64,000 nt of DNA, taken from contig JAOTOL010001451.1 in NCBI GenBank assembly GCA_034440575.1, positions 762,501-826,500 of the forward strand. The letters are read 5' to 3'. The position numbers were made by a program, and so were the translations under genes. Below the pieces are notes generated by a model that saw nothing but the letters and a program-made list of their open reading frames with translations, was not told where the DNA came from and did not search any database. Positions within the stretch are counted from its first letter, which is position 1. Every line of letters begins with the position of its first letter. The DNA is from Imbricaverruca yamaguchii (taxonomy: Eukaryota; Arthropoda; Thecostraca; Neoverrucidae). Shown piece by piece: positions 13,647 through 27,300 of the stretch.

Positions 13647-14945
13647 TGAAAAAAAATGAAGACGCATTGTTACAGTCTGCATACCTTATACTTTTCCTGC
13701 TTACAAGTAGCTTGCTTCGAACAAGCCGGATGTTTCTTGAGAAGAAATGAGTGAAAATTTGAACATTCGTTCAATGTTATGGAGATAAAAAAGAGGAGTG
13801 TGGACGCAAAGTTCCTTTTGACAACCACGAAGTGAGTTAGTTAGCACTCCTACCGTGATTTTACGAACATACCTACTGTGAATTTAACCTTGGTGGAAGC
13901 GAAGTTATTCTTAAAGATACGGAGATACACCATTTAGTATGAGTTATTGTACACTTCCAGTGGAAAATGAATGTAATGTGAAGTAAATTTGACAAGGAAA
14001 CTTACGTTATGTCAGGAGTGAGTACGTATCAATGAAAGTAACTGCAATGCTATCTTTATAGGGGTGTTATTTTTCAGCCAGCCTGATGAAGTAAACACGC
14101 ACTAAGTGCTTCAGGGGGAGGTATTTGTAACATGGAACTGGTTAATACCATTCAAAAGTAAATACTTACCTGAGCAATAGTCACACATAAGTTGATACCT
14201 TTAACTATCAGGTTTCTGGCATAAGATGATTCTTTATCTTCAATATCCCTTTGCTGCCGCTGTTCTTGATAATGCTTCTCCAACGCGTCCATCTGCCCAA
14301 GCAAAGTCAACGAATCCAGACGTATACGAAATACACTGGTGTATGGTTATTTAGTGGCGTGTGGTGATGTCGCATGAACTGGTAAACAGTCAAATTCTGG
14401 TTTGCAGCTCAAATCATCCAGATATCCAACACAAACAAACAAAGCTGAACATGAGCCTATACTGTCCCCATCGGAAACTGTGAAAGCAACATTGGTCTTA
14501 CCCTCATGTACAGTCTCTCTATTGCCTCCTGTAGATCACTGCAATTGTCGTTGATCTGGTGGTGAATCTTTGCCTCCATCTCTTCCATTTGGATATGAAT
14601 GTTTTCTTTGTCCACCTGGACGTAATGGTCGAAGTCGTCCAGTTGCTCTCCAAACTGCTCCAGGAGTGTCATGTCCCTCTGTTGCGTACAGAGGATACCG
14701 ATGGAAGGTCGCACACCAGGCAATAAATTGCTCTGACGCTGTTCGCCTAAGGATACTGAATCTGTTTTAATTCTGGTATCATTGGAATAGGCTGAATTAC
14801 TCCATTCCGGATACGGGACCGACAACCTTCAGAATTGTCACGTTTAGTATTGACTTGCTTGTCCGCGATAATACTACATTTAACATTCGCAAATCCAGTT
14901 GAAATGCACTTGATGTAATGACCTCTGTTTGGGTTTATATTGCGT

Positions 14946-15026
<81 letters not shown>

Positions 15027-15030
15027 ATAT

Positions 15031-15063
<33 letters not shown>

Positions 15064-15426
15064 GGAGAGAGAGATAGAGAGAGAGGGGGAGAGAGAGGAG
15101 AGAGAACTATTCAACAGATAACCGCGTACCTTCATAATGGACATCATTTTTTGGAGGTCAGCTTTGTTTTTCTCTTTCATTTCATGTATGCTTTCCTTCA
15201 GTTCATGCAATTCATTTTGCAACGCTAGTATGCTATTGTCGAAATCATCCACTAATTCCCGTGTCTCCGGCGTTGAAGATGCATCGGTGTTTCCCACTCC
15301 ATTCTCTGAACCAAGCAAGTAAGGGAAGCTTGGAAACTTTTGATATTGTAAGCTTCTTCGGAAAAATTGTCGCAATTTACTTACAGAAGGTGATATTGAA
15401 GCGTGATCAGTATCAGAATGTGACAT
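13475..15426 (-). CDS. TMCC-family transmembrane and coiled-coil protein (3' part of gene, frameshifted)
   Basis: Four exons read on the minus strand: (15426 or further upstream)-15130, 14678-14502, 14292-14170 and 13646-13475. All junctions are phase 0 with GT..AG borders. The predicted protein has a low-complexity N-terminal part, then acidic/basic heptad-rich coiled coil (LVDDFDNSIL.., EQLDDFDHYV.., SDLQEAIERL.., MDALEKHYQEQ). It ends in two hydrophobic segments separated by a short loop (GINLCVTIAQVLLIVV and NIAFMCIVLFVIAVL). That order, including the aromatic/basic tail, matches the C-terminal half of TMCC proteins (vertebrate TMCC1-3, fly dementin), which are endoplasmic reticulum membrane proteins. 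The 5' exons were not identified. The last exon needs removal of one base in the A-run 13619-13623 to stay in frame, so this is either an assembly indel or a real lesion. The family call rests on architecture and remembered similarity. Confidence 0.72.
14170..14292 (-). CDS. TMCC exon: coiled coil end and first TM segment
   Basis: 123 bp, 41 codons, phase 0 at both ends. The acceptor is gggcag before ATG and the donor is CAG/GTAAGTATT. It encodes MDALEKHYQEQRQQ.. followed by a charged linker and the start of the first hydrophobic segment (INLCVTIAQ). Confidence 0.75.
14502..14678 (-). CDS. TMCC exon: central coiled coil
   Basis: 177 bp, 59 codons, phase 0 at both ends. The acceptor is tacgcaacag and the donor AGG/GTAAGA. 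It encodes RDMTLLEQFGEQLDDFDHYV through LQEAIERLYMR, with heptad spacing of hydrophobics. Confidence 0.72.
14953..15105. repeat. (TA)n then (GA)n microsatellites inside a TMCC intron
   Basis: About 70 bp of TA (14953-15023) is followed by about 75 bp of imperfect GA (15031-15105). Both lie between exons 15130 and 14678; the GA tract ends about 25 bp inside the intron from the donor. Confidence 0.95.
15130..15426 (-). CDS. TMCC exon: upstream coiled coil (5' border uncertain)
   Basis: The donor is ATGAAG/GTACGC at 15130/15129, phase 0. The first in-frame ATG is at 15424-15426, but the frame stays open for about another 80 bp upstream. The true exon start may therefore be an acceptor there rather than this ATG. 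It encodes SVSKLRQFFRRSL.. and the coiled coil LVDDFDNSILALQNELHELK. Confidence 0.6.
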
Positions 15427-18111
15427 TAATCCTCGACACAGTCTGTTTGCTGTGTCGCTAATTTCAGACCAAACACCAGCTTGTGACGCATAGCTCTCTT
15501 AAATCATACAAGATACTATAATTTGAATGCTTTTTATGGCGAAGGGCCATACCGGATGGTACCACATTGACTGATACACATATGTGTGGTTGCAGTCGGT
15601 TTATTTCTTCCTTTGTGTTGCGGCATTGAAGGAAAAAACACAAGCACGCTTGTTTTAGTTCACATAACCTTGCACATAAAGAAATGCCGATGATGATAGT
15701 TTGCACATGCCACAATGTGTGACCCAGGAAGAGAAGCGCGATGCAGGAGAGAATATCCTCCCTTCTCTCTGAAGCATTTTGCTTCCATTCCTAGCGTGAA
15801 GCCCAACAGACTTCGGGGAGAGTGGGATGCAGTACTCCTGGACGTGTGGAAGTGATATTGTGCGTGGGTGTATGCATGTGTGTTTATATGGGTGTAAGTA
15901 TAGGAACATACCACTGCCCAAAGCAAATTAGATTTGAATGGCAGAACCCGTTCTAACTTTTTCCCATTCAACGTCAGAGTACTAACATTAAAAGTCCTTC
16001 AGGCTAATAGGGCAGGCGTCCCAACTGTTCCAAGAACAGTTATACTATGGCATGTTGAAACATTCAGGAAGTGCCTGTATGCTGTCGTCTGAACAAGGTC
16101 GGCTTAAAAAACGCGTATATGATTTACTTAGTTACTTCCGAATTGTGGTTTCAATTTCCATCTTCATCCTTCTCCTATGCTTATTAAGTTCAACATGAGA
16201 TCCCGTTGATACCTGTTCCTATATTGATGCACACACGCATACACGCATGCACGTATGTACGTACAACACATGCACACACCCACATATACATGCATGTATG
16301 TATATATTATAATTATGTATATATATATATGCATGTATGTATATATTATATATTTACATATATATGTATACATATATGTACACATATCTATTTATATATA
16401 TGTATATATTATGCACATGTACATATTTATTCCCGCATTACGCAATGCGCGAATATCCATAAAGTCGTCGTCGCTGTGCAATATCTGCTGGTCATGCGGT
16501 GAGCGATGATGATGGTGAGGAGGAGATTCTCTCAGCGATAAGGCTCTTAACGGAACCTGGTGGTGAGATTGTTTCGTTTGAGTATTGAGACGTAATGTTC
16601 AGCTAACTTTATAACACATGCTTTAGATGCACTAATGCTTCCTCTGAAAATTAACCCGTGCCGTCTCGTATGGGTAGTTTTCAAACCTTCTAAGGTTTTC
16701 CGCGGATAGAGAAAGATCGGCGCGCCGAAATTTGGCATACCTCTTCCCACATCAATTTTGCATGTTGTGTCAGTATTTTGTAGTCAGGTCATCTAGGGCC
16801 AACAAGTTAGTCAAGGTCAAGTGAGGTCACCTTCAGGAAAGTTAAACAGTCGTCACGCTTTAACGGATACAGGTATTTCAATGCAAATTTCAGTGCTTGC
16901 TTATCTTTAGGGACAAAATAAAACACATCAGAGTTATTTTTTCGTTTTTGATTACTTATTAGGTATGCATAATTCCCCATTGGATCTAAAATCGAGGATT
17001 CTGGCTAAAGTAAGCATTTTTATGAGAGCAAGTTGAATTCGAATGTTTGTCGGTCCACTCTACCCAATAGAACAATAGAAATTTAAAAAAATTGAAACCC
17101 GGAATTTTTTAATAAAATATTTTTGGGTCGGCAAAACTGTTGGGGCTCCTGGTCCATTTTCCTTCCTTTTCTGATTACAAATATATTTTTCTTCAAATCT
17201 CCCCCCAAAATGAACTCCCCAGAGCCAAAAAGATGATGTAAGTCGTGAAAATCTAGGCCACCTAGTGACGTCACCTTTTTGAGGGGGAATTTAGGGATGG
17301 TGTCGGGCGCTACTCATCGAGCGCTTTCCGATGACACATCCTTCGTTTTCGAGCGACGCTTAGTTTAGAGATTAGAGGGGGGTTCCTATCAACCCCCACA
17401 TTCTCACACCCAGAAGGGTGTGAGGATATGACCAAAAAGACGGGGAGGGTTAACATGCTCTAGGACCGCTCGAATTGAGATCGGAAAATTGTCGGTTGGG
17501 AGCGGGTAAACACTCCATGGATGAAGAGTTTAGTTTCGTGGTTTGGTTGAAGTATAATTATTGTCAAACCATCCATGGTAGAGTTACAAGTATTGCTGCC
17601 GTAATCCCACCATTGGGACTAGCTGGGAACCTGTAGACAATGATACGTTGTGAGCTGGAGAAAAGCTGTCAGTGGCTGGAAGTGAGCCATCTCTACAGGT
17701 ATCTGAGATGCGCTCCTCCAGTAACGGATAACTAATAAAATTGATCACAATCGGCCAGGAAGAATCGGCCAGGAAGAAAAGGAAGAAGACCATAGGATTG
17801 ACAAAACGTGCATTTTGTGGTAACATGATTTATGGCCAAGTGCTCTGATTGTGAGAAACTTCCTCGAACACAATGGAACTCAGTCAGGAAGAAAGCTGAA
17901 CCAATAGCCGAGAACAACTTCAGAAATATGCGCGGCTTCTTTCCTGCCGACGGCTGAGACACGAAGACAAAATGGCACGGCGTCTCGTGCTTAGTACCGC
18001 GACGCTTTTATTTAAAGGACACTTTCATATCATCAATGCCAGCGCACTGACGAGCTAGGAAATGCGACAGTTTTCTGCATGGCGCCTACTGGGTGGTGCT
18101 GCCTCGGGCTG
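15427..18111. other. no gene recognised; AT-rich tracts and hairpins
   Basis: Missing 5' exons of the TMCC gene may lie here, but none could be supported. A TA/TGTA-rich, partly palindromic tract lies at about 16230-16420. Two small hairpins lie side by side at 17378-17397 (gggggttcc..aaccccc) and 17403-17424 (ctcacaccc..gggtgtgag). Confidence 0.4.
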
Positions 18112-18372
18112 AGAGGCCGCTACAGACAGCAGACAGACCGTTACTGACCGCAGACAGACCGCTACTGACCATAGACAGACCGCTACAGACCGCATACAGA
18201 CCGTTACTGACCGCAGACAGACCGTTACTGACCGCAGACAGACCGTTACTGACCGCAGACAGACCGTTACTGGCCGCAGACAGACCGTTACTGACCGCAG
18301 ACAGACCGTTACTGACCGTAGACAGACCGCTACAGACCGTTACAGACCGCTACAGACCGTTACAGACCGCTA
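18112..18372. repeat. minisatellite, 21 bp unit, about 12 copies
   Basis: Unit cagacagaccgttactgaccg, with variants (tacagaccg, ataccta) near the end. 21 is a multiple of three, so the plus strand reads as an open DRPLLTA repeat. I see no gene context for it. Confidence 0.93.
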
Positions 18373-20307
18373 CATACCTATACCGTCACTCCGTCACGAA
18401 GGTTTGGGATAGAGTCAGCTTCTCACCTGGCCGGTATCACACGACGAATAAAGACAGCAGCCCACCATTCATATATGTTATATATGCATAGCATAGCAGC
18501 AACACGAAGTGAGTTATGGATTGGAACTGGTCATGGAGGGCCCATGCACCCTACAAATGAAACGACAATAAACAAAAGGCGATGCTAGTTAAGTCATTCG
18601 CAAATCAACGGCTACACAAATTAAGTCCGTCATTTCGACAAAATCACCAAATGTCACATTTTGACACCACCAGCCACTGCCGATTTTCTGGTTAATGACG
18701 AGTTACATCAATGTAAAATGAATCACTGAACATGACATTATCCGTCACCGACGGAGCTGTTGCCTTGGAGGGTTTGCGTCTGTGCTTGGCTCACCTAGTC
18801 TGTACGCTAGAGCTTTGCCGAACGTCACGCGGCGGCCATGGTTCAGTGATACAAAATCCCCGTCACACCCCTGGGATCTGCTTGTCACGCCCTGTCACGA
18901 TGTACGTGGAGCACAGGCACTGCTCAGGTGTTTCTGCGTCAAGGTGTTCCTCAGCCGCGTTTTCGGACGGCGGAGTGAGCTGAAGCTCTTCTCCGCCTTC
19001 TTCATCCTCCGCTATCCCTGATGATCCGTCGCGGATGAGCTTTTGCATGATTAGGTTTTCAGCCGGCTTGGTCTGTCTCCACTGCTACTGGCGTGCGTCA
19101 GCATAATCTATGGGTGGTTTTTTTGTCTGGCATTTCTCCTGGAGAAGATCTGAAGCGACCAAATAGATATGAAGGCACATCTTCAGAGATGAAGACGTTT
19201 TTGGTGCAATATGCGAAGCACGCTGTTTTGTATTGAGGAAGTCAGTCATGTGCGGGAGCCGAAATGGAAGACGACCGAAAAGCGTACGATTCGTAGGTGT
19301 AATGTTCTCATCTCATCATGGGGAACGAATATGCCGCTGTCGTCGTATCTGAAGATATAAATGGCTCGGAGCTGGATGTTACGATCACAATACTGGGCGA
19401 TGCTGCCAAACAGGCCGACTGAATCATCGAATCAAATAAGTAAAATAGGCTACATGATATTGTGACAAGCATTGGCATATTCTGTTCCCAAGTGAAATGT
19501 TACAATGTCGTGACAGCACTACCCGCCGATCATGTTCATTAGTTGCACTTCAGCCGGCGAAACTTATTGCGATTGCTTATTAATCAAATTATCTCCAGGG
19601 TAATGCTTGGTGGCGCATTTCTGCAGGTGTGCCTGCCAAGAATGCCAGAGCACAGGTGACACAACGGTTCGAGCATGTCCAGTCTGGCTGGTGCCCTGAC
19701 AGCATCGAGCGGTTCCAGTGAATGCAGGATTTTAGGAAAACCACACACGGAAAGTATCCGCAGCGGAGTGAAGTTGCGCAGTATGCAGGGCTAACCGAGG
19801 ACCGGCGGCCGTCGGACGTCCGCTCGCGTGACGACCATCCATGGACATCGGCTTCGGGTGCGGTCGGATCGCTGGATCAGCGCTGTCAGGCGCGGCCTCG
19901 CCACGGCGGGTCGGCCAGGCAGCGCGGCTGAAGAGGTCCTCAGGTGTGGTGGCAGGCAGTTCGGAGCAAGGTCTCGCCTCGTGCGATCACATGCTGTTCT
20001 GCTGCCATCCGCTGACCTGAGCAGGACAGCCAGTACGCTGCCGTGAGACCAATGCCTCTGGGCCTGTGCTCCGATGTCATCTGCTGGCCTGAGCAGAACA
20101 CTGAGTTCGTTACCGGGTGAGCAATGCCTCAGAGCCCCACCTACCTACAGGCCCAGGTGCCCCATATGACTCAGGTGGCATGTTAACGGTCCTTGTATGT
20201 CCCTCCCGGTGGCCGCGTGCGGCAACGCCAAGGGCATGATAGCTGAAGCGTCACGTGTGGTTAGCGTGATGGGTCTGCCGCCGATTAACTGGCCGTTCTT
20301 CCGGCAG
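18373..20307. other. no gene firmly recognised; possible minus-strand acidic exon
   Basis: Minus-strand 19048-18863 encodes an acidic stretch (EDEEGGEELQLTPPSENAAE) and could be an upstream exon of the TMCC gene, but no clean acceptor or donor decides it. An imperfect tandem duplication of about 80 bp (ctgacctgagcagga / ctggcctgagcagaa) lies at about 19993-20150. The signal-peptide exon of the LRR gene should lie somewhere upstream of 20308. Confidence 0.35.
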
Positions 20308-21383
20308 GTGGCGGCTGCTGAGTCTGCTGGCGTGGGCCGTGGTCAGCCCGGCGGCTGGCCAGCCGGGGCCCCCCTGCCTGGGGGTGCGCTGGTGCCACTG
20401 CCAGGAGCCGGCCACGCTGCGCTGTCTGGTGTCGGCCGCTGACGAGCTGCGCGCCGTGACGTCACGGCTGCCAGCCGCGCCGCACCTGCAGCTGGCCGAC
20501 CTGACGGCGCGCGACCTGCCGCAGCTGCCGGGCGGCCTCTTCAGCGGCGCCGGCCACCTGCGCGCACTGCTGCTCTCCGGCTCGCGCGCCCGACAGCTGC
20601 CCGTCGACATGCTGGTCGGGCTCGGCCAGCTGCTGGCGCTCGGGCTCGGCGAGAACCGGCTGACGCAGGTGCCGACGGCGGCGCTGCGGCCGCTGGTGCG
20701 CCTGCAGCGGCTCGACCTCAGCGGCAACCGGCTGCGCCAGCTGCCGGCCGACGCCTTCCGACCGCTGCCGCAGCTGCAGCAGCTCAACATGGCCGAGAAC
20801 GAGCTGTCGCAGCTGGCGCCGACCGCCCTGGCCGGCCTGACCAGGCTCACCGCGCTCAACCTGGACGACAATCAGCTGGACGCGCAGGCGCTGCGCGGCG
20901 GCGCGCTCACGGCGCTGACCGGCCTGCGCGAGCTCAGCCTCAACAGCAACCGTCTGGCGGGCGCTCTGACGTCACGTCTGGCAGCCGCGCTGCCCGCCGG
21001 CGTCAGCACACTGGCGCTGGCCGACAACAACGTGACGTCACTGGAGAACGACGCGCTGGTGTCGCTGCGCCGGCTGACTTCGCTGGACCTCAGCCGCAAC
21101 CTGATCGAGGTGGTCGGGCCGCGCAGCCTGGCGCGTCTCGACCGACTCGACACCCTGCGACTGGACCGCAACAGGATCGTGACGCTGCCGACCGGCTGCT
21201 TCGGCGGCCTCAGGAGGCTCACCTCGCTCGACCTCAGTCACAACGCGCTGCAGTCGGTGCCGGCCGAGGTGCTGGCGCCGCTGTCCAACCTGCAGCGGCT
21301 GATGCTCAGGGACAACGACATCATCCACCTGGACGGCGCCATGTTCGGCCGCCTGGCCGCTCTCAAGAGGCTGGACCTCGTCG
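20308..21383 (+). CDS. LRR gene exon: signal peptide end, LRRNT, twelve LRRs
   Basis: The acceptor is ttcttccggcag at 20307 and the donor CTCGTCG/GTAAGCC at 21384, phase 1. No in-frame ATG exists between the upstream stop codons (20237, 20240, 20267) and this exon, so the initiator must be in an earlier exon. LRR consensus LxxLxLxxNxL is clear in each unit, e.g. LQRLDLSGNRLRQLPADAF. Reading past the donor gives a stop after 14 codons. Confidence 0.85.
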
Positions 21384-24300
21384 GTAAGCCACCGGTGGCG
21401 CTGCACCTCGACGACGTTGGGTGACCTGTGATGACCTGCATGTGACCCACGGTGAACTGCATGTAGCCTATGGTCAGTTGGGAGGATTTTGATAGCGATT
21501 GCGGATAGAACGTTGACCTTGATAGCGATCGCGGATGGACTAGCTGACAGTGAGTCAAAACTTTCATGGCAAAATGTATTTATAAAAAGCTGCGTGTGAG
21601 TGGAGAGATTGGCTGATCAGTTTGATGCACGCAAACCAAATTGATCGCGTTTAACGTAATGACGATTTGCAATTACAGATTGGATTCACGGAGCTAGTTG
21701 GTAGGAGTCACGGAGCCAGTTGATCTTCCATTTAGTGGACTCAGTTGCTATGTATAAGTAGCTTAGAACTGAGGAAAATGTAGCAAACGCAGACTAGCAG
21801 CCTGACCTATGGTAACGTCTAGCTGGAGCAGTTAGAGGACCTGAGAAGCTGGGGATGTGATAAGTATATGGGATGGATCTGGAAAGGATACGGTACAGAC
21901 CTGAGAAGCTAGGGGTCTGGGAATTACCTGGGACGGATCTGAACACCTAGGAACCTGAAAAGTTGTGGACCTGGAAAGAACCTGGGATTATCGTGGCAAA
22001 GGCCCGGGATGGATCTGGAAAGTGAAGGACCTGGGAAACCGAGTACCTGGGTATAACTTAGAAAGGACCTGGGAAACTGAGGACCTGATAAGGACCTGGG
22101 ATGGAGCTGGAAAGCCCGGAACCTAAGACGGACCTGACACATAGTGAGCGGCGTGCTTGCCTCATAACCCTAAGCTCCGGGTTGGAATCTCGTCGGCTGC
22201 TCAGAGTTTTAGCTTTCTCAGTCCATTCGATGGGAGAGAGCGGCTCCGTTGCATGATCTGAGCAGCTACATGCGCCATAAAGAGTCTTTGGATCTTGTTA
22301 GCTGGGGCGGCTGCCATGACAAATACATATAATGGAGGGAATTATCAGTAACTATTTATACAGCCTTCTTCATCGAGTCCTCGGTCTGTTCGCCGCAGTC
22401 ATAATCGTTGCCTGATCTAGGCCACGCAGATCGCACGTGACCGGTACTCGCAGCGAGGCGACCGCTGTCCGGTCTCGGAGCTCTACACCTGACAGCGAAC
22501 GCTGTCCGGTCTCGGAGCTCTACACCTGACAGCGGACGCTGTCCGGTCTCGGAGCTCCACACATGACAGCGAACGCTGTCCGGTCTCGGAGCTCTACACC
22601 TGACAGCGAACGCTGTCCGGTCTCGGAGCTCTACACCTGACAGCGAACGCTGTCCGGTCTCGGAGCTCCACACCTGACAGCGAACGCTGTCCGGTCTCGG
22701 AGCTCCACACCTGACAGCGAACGCTGTCCGGTCTCGGAGCTCTACACCTGACAGCGAACGCACGCTACGTAAGGCGACGGCGTGGTGGCGGCGACAGAGC
22801 GGGGTCGTAGACGGTGGGGCGGCGACAGAGCGGGGTCGTAGACGGTGGGGCGGCGACAGAGCGGGATCGTAGACGGTGGGGCGGCGACAGAGCGGGGTCG
22901 TAGACGGTGGGGCGGCGACAGAGCGGGATCGTAGACGGTGGGGCGGCGACAGAGCGGGATCGTAGACGGTGGGGCGGCGACAGAGCGGGATCGTAGACGG
23001 TGGGGCGGCGACAGAGCGGGGTCGTAGACGGTGGGGCGGCGACAGAGCGGGGTCGTAGACGGTGGGGCGGCGACAGAGCGGGATCGTAGACGGTGGGGCG
23101 GCGACAGAGCGTGATCGTAGACGGTGGGGCGGCGACAGAGCGGGATCGTAGACGGTGGGGCGGCGACAGAGCGGGATCGTAGACGGTGGGGCGGCGACAG
23201 AGCGGGATCGTAGACGGTGGGGCGGCGACAGAGCGGGATCGTAGACGGTGGGGCGGCGACAGAGCGGGGTCGTAGACGGTGGGGCGGCGAGCTAGGGGGG
23301 TCGTAGACGGTGGGGTGGCGACAGAGCGGGATCGTAGACGGTGGGGCGGCGACAGAGCGGGATCGTAGACGGTGGGGCGGCGACAGAGCGGGATCGTAGA
23401 CGGTGGGGCGGCGACAGAGCGGGATCGTAGACGGTGGGGCGGCGACAGAGCGGGATCGTAGACGGTGGGGCGGCGACAGAGCGGGATCGTAGAGGGAAGA
23501 GCGGGATCGTAGACGGTGGGGGGCGACAGAGCGGGATCGTAGACGGTGGGGCGGCGACAGAGGGGACGTAGACGGTGGGGCGGCGACGAGGCGTGACGGG
23601 GGGCGACAGAGCGGGATCGTGGGGGGGGGGAGGGGGCGGCGACAGAGCGGGATCGTAGACGGTGGGGCGGCGAGACGATGCGGCTGTTCGCTGAGCCCGG
23701 CTAAAGCCCGCGGTACGGGCGCACCTCGCCGGCTCCAGGTCGCGCGGACGTCGGATATCCGTCAGGCGTCCGCGGTATCGCCGGCGGGTGTCCGCGGTAT
23801 CGCCGGCGGGTGTCCGTGGTATCGCCGGCGGGTGTCCGTGGTATCGCCGGCGGGTATCCGTGGTATCGCCGGCGGGTGTCCGTGGTATCGCCGGCGGGTG
23901 TCCGTGGTATCGCCGGCGGGTGTCCGTGGTATCGCCGGCGGGTGTCCGTGGTATCGCCGGCGGGTGTCCGTGGTATCGCCGGCGGGTGTCCGTGGTATCG
24001 CCGGCGGGTGTCCGCGGTATCGCCGGCGGGTGTCCGTGGTATCGCCGGCGGGTGTCCGCGGTATCGCCGGCGGGTATCCGCGGTATCGCCGGCGGGTATC
24101 CGCGGTATCGCCGGCGGGTGTCCGTGGTATCGCCGGCGGGTATCCGTGGTATCGCCGGCGGGTGTCCGTGGTATCGCCGGCGGGTATCCGTGGTATCGCC
24201 GGCGGGTGTCCGTGGTATCGCCGGCGGGTGTCCGTGGTATCGCCGGCGGGTGTCCGTGTTGTCGGGTGCGGTGTGTAGCGGCGGCTACTGAGCTACAATG

Positions 24301-27300
24301 CATTTATGTATTTATTTATTTCACGATACATGCCCTCCACGTGCAGTGGCTACTATGGACACTGCATTTACGTCCGCCTAACGCCGCTACCACGTCCGTT
24401 CAAGGGCAGGATTTGCTCGACTTTCAGTCAAACTTCCATAGGGCAATATGATGCACCCCACAAGCACAGCCCCGACGTTCGTAGAGAACGTAGTGCGAGA
24501 ATGACGGAGTGGCGGCGATTCTCGGCTGTTTTCCAGTCGGTTTGAGTCGGACGTCAGGCGGCCGTAAAAGCTGGGACGCGCGCCGGGTGCAGCGGGCTAA
24601 GTGTCAGACCCGGCTGCAACCAGACACCACAGCCTCACTGTCTCGAATGCTGGGACTGCACGCTCCCCACGTCCTGAAATTCCGGGTGTTGCATTCCAGC
24701 ACCCGGAACAGCAACGGCGGTGCGACCCGACTTCCCCTGCACCAGGCACTCTGTCTCGGAGGTGTGCCACTCTGTCAGAGACGGGATGCCGGCTCAGAGT
24801 TGAGGGTGCTTGTCGAGGAGACGAGGCGCCCTGTTTGAGGCAGGTGAACCTTTTCGAGGTCCGCTAGCCGGCGTGCCTGATGCCCTGAGGTCGACTCTCA
24901 TGGGCACCGGACTCGACCATATGACTCTCTTGGGCTCGTGTTGGACGAGTTCGAATTCGTTCAACTCATCGACTAGTTTTTGGCCAATATGAAAACAACC
25001 GGACGGCAAAGTATGAAAATCAAACGACGGGTTCCCCGGACACGATCTAGCTGACATTACCTTCATTTTGCCTCCCCCTCCCATACGCACCCTGACTGTG
25101 CCATTAACATCTTGTCGATGACTCGAGCGTCCGTCATGCATTTCATGCCAGCATGAGTCACTTGAACCCACTCTGGAGTCTCTGGGACGTACAGTGTCAA
25201 AGATATCATGGGGGAGAATCGGTCCCCTCACCAGGTTTGGCTCCAAAAAGTAAAAGCATGAATAGGGTTGTGCCCAGTCACGAAGTAACACACGCGACGT
25301 TGCACAATTTATGTGTCTGGTTTGATGGCAAAGTTCTCCGACCTGTCCCTGGCGGCAGCGATGTCAGGGTCGTGTGTTCAATCTCAGGCACCTCCAGGCT
25401 ATTTATCATCACGTGCACATACTTCCGACCAACATCGTCCTGGTGGTAATGAGCTCTGGCAATCATCGGGAAATTCTCACACCATACAATAGGTGTATGC
25501 ATGCTGGCATTTCGCAGGCATAGGAAATGAATGGGTGAATTACACCCACTCTGGCATGCTATGTTGCCGGTGGGCGATGAGTTGACACCCACTCCGGCGT
25601 GCTATGTTGCCGGAGGGCGATGAGTTGACACCCACTCCGGCGTGCTATGTTGCCGGTGGGCGGTTACTTGACACCCACTCCGGCGTGCTATGTTGCCGGA
25701 GGGCGATGAGTTGACACCAACTCTGATGTGCTATGTTGCCGGAGGGCGATGAGTTGACACCCACTCTGACGTGCTATGTTGCCGGTGGACAGTGAGTTGA
25801 CACCCACTCCGGCGTGCTATGTTGCCGGTGGGCGGTTACTTGACACCCACTCTGACGTGCTATGTTGCCGGAGGGCGATGAGTTGACACCCACTCCGGCG
25901 TGCTATGTTGCCGGTGGGCGGTTACTTGACACCCACTCTGACGTGCTATGTTGCCGGAGGGCGATGAGTTGACACCCACTCCGGCGTGCGGTGTTGCCGG
26001 TGGGCGGTTACTTGACACCCACTCCGGCGTGCGGTGTTGCCAGAGGGTGGCATGGCCCAGAGAATAGACACCTAGTTTGTTGCCAGCCCGACCTGACCAC
26101 TGAGTCTGACACGAGTCATGAGTCATGGGCGACAACTCATGACGGGTCAGCTTCATATCCGGTGTCGAAATGAGTTGCGCGCCTTCTGCTGGCCAGGACA
26201 CAGCCGGCGCTGTGTGATGGCATGACAGCGCACACATGTGACCTCATTGTCGATGCTTAATCGCAGTTGTCTCGTTATGGTGCTCTGTGGGGCATGGCCG
26301 CCATTGTGCTGGACGTGTCGATGAATGCTCTCTGTGGCGACGTGACTGTGCACGTCTCGGTGTGTTCTGTCCGTGCCCTGTCCGTGATGGCTCTGCCTTT
26401 ATATCATCGCAGTTGTTTTTGAGCGATTGTCTGGCTCAGCTGAAACCGACAGGCCGCATTAATTGAGTGGTTGTGTGTGAATCATTGCTATGCCTTATCC
26501 GGGATAGCTGCGTCCTTTTGGATGTGCCTCTTTGTGTAATGGACGTATTGTGTTGTTGACGGATGACGTCCGATCTGAAGGCGAAATCAGATCCAATCGA
26601 TAAACATCGACAGCATCCGAGCGCACTGGCCCTGGTAGGGATTTCAAGGCCACCGAGCTCCGATCCGGTCAGCCGGGTTGGGTTGGCTGATCAGATCGTC
26701 ATCAGATCCACCGCCGACCGGAAACGCCTTATCTACTGTGAAGGTGGGGCCCGCTTAAGCGCTTCACTGACCGCCGGCTCCTCGCGTCGATACATCGGGC
26801 AGGTGGAGCACCTCCTAAACAAACGGTACCGATGATGCTTGATTTTTGGCCATTTACAGTATATTTTTGTCGAACTCGAACAGGATGAACTCTCCTTGGC
26901 ATCAATAGCTCCACTGCTCGCCAGGGTTGGCCTGTGCGTTCCCAGCCACGGGAACGTACTGTCCGTTGGGTGGCACGTCACAGGGTTCGTCGGAGTACCA
27001 GTGTCGTCGAGCACGTGCATCGGCGTTGTGTTCTCCGTCTTGGCGACGCCATGCCAGTCAGAGCCGCATCTGGCAGCTTCTCGCCGGCGTCACGCCATTA
27101 GCGGCAAGGTCGCGCCCGATTACTAAAAAGGGCAAGTGCCGACTGTCCAATAAAATCCCTCTTCCACGGCTAACGGTCTTCGATGGACAGATAAATCTGA
27201 GGCCAGATAGAATCTCTGCCGGAGCTATGGTGTGCCCTAATGTGGTGTCGGCTGGGAAGGGGTGGCGTCGCTCACGGTCGCAGGAAAAGCGCACGAGGAT

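Noticed and set aside
22478..23675. CRISPR-like regularly spaced repeats
   Set aside because: Units are head-to-tail with no unique spacers, and the DNA is eukaryotic.
23619..24451. Four overlapping ~200-codon frames on both strands
   Set aside because: They are by-products of the 22 bp minisatellite.
27058..27294. Retroelement protease-like minus-strand frame
   Set aside because: A single weak motif (FLVIGRDL) without the active-site DTG/DSG or a neighbouring reverse transcriptase. Kept only as a note.
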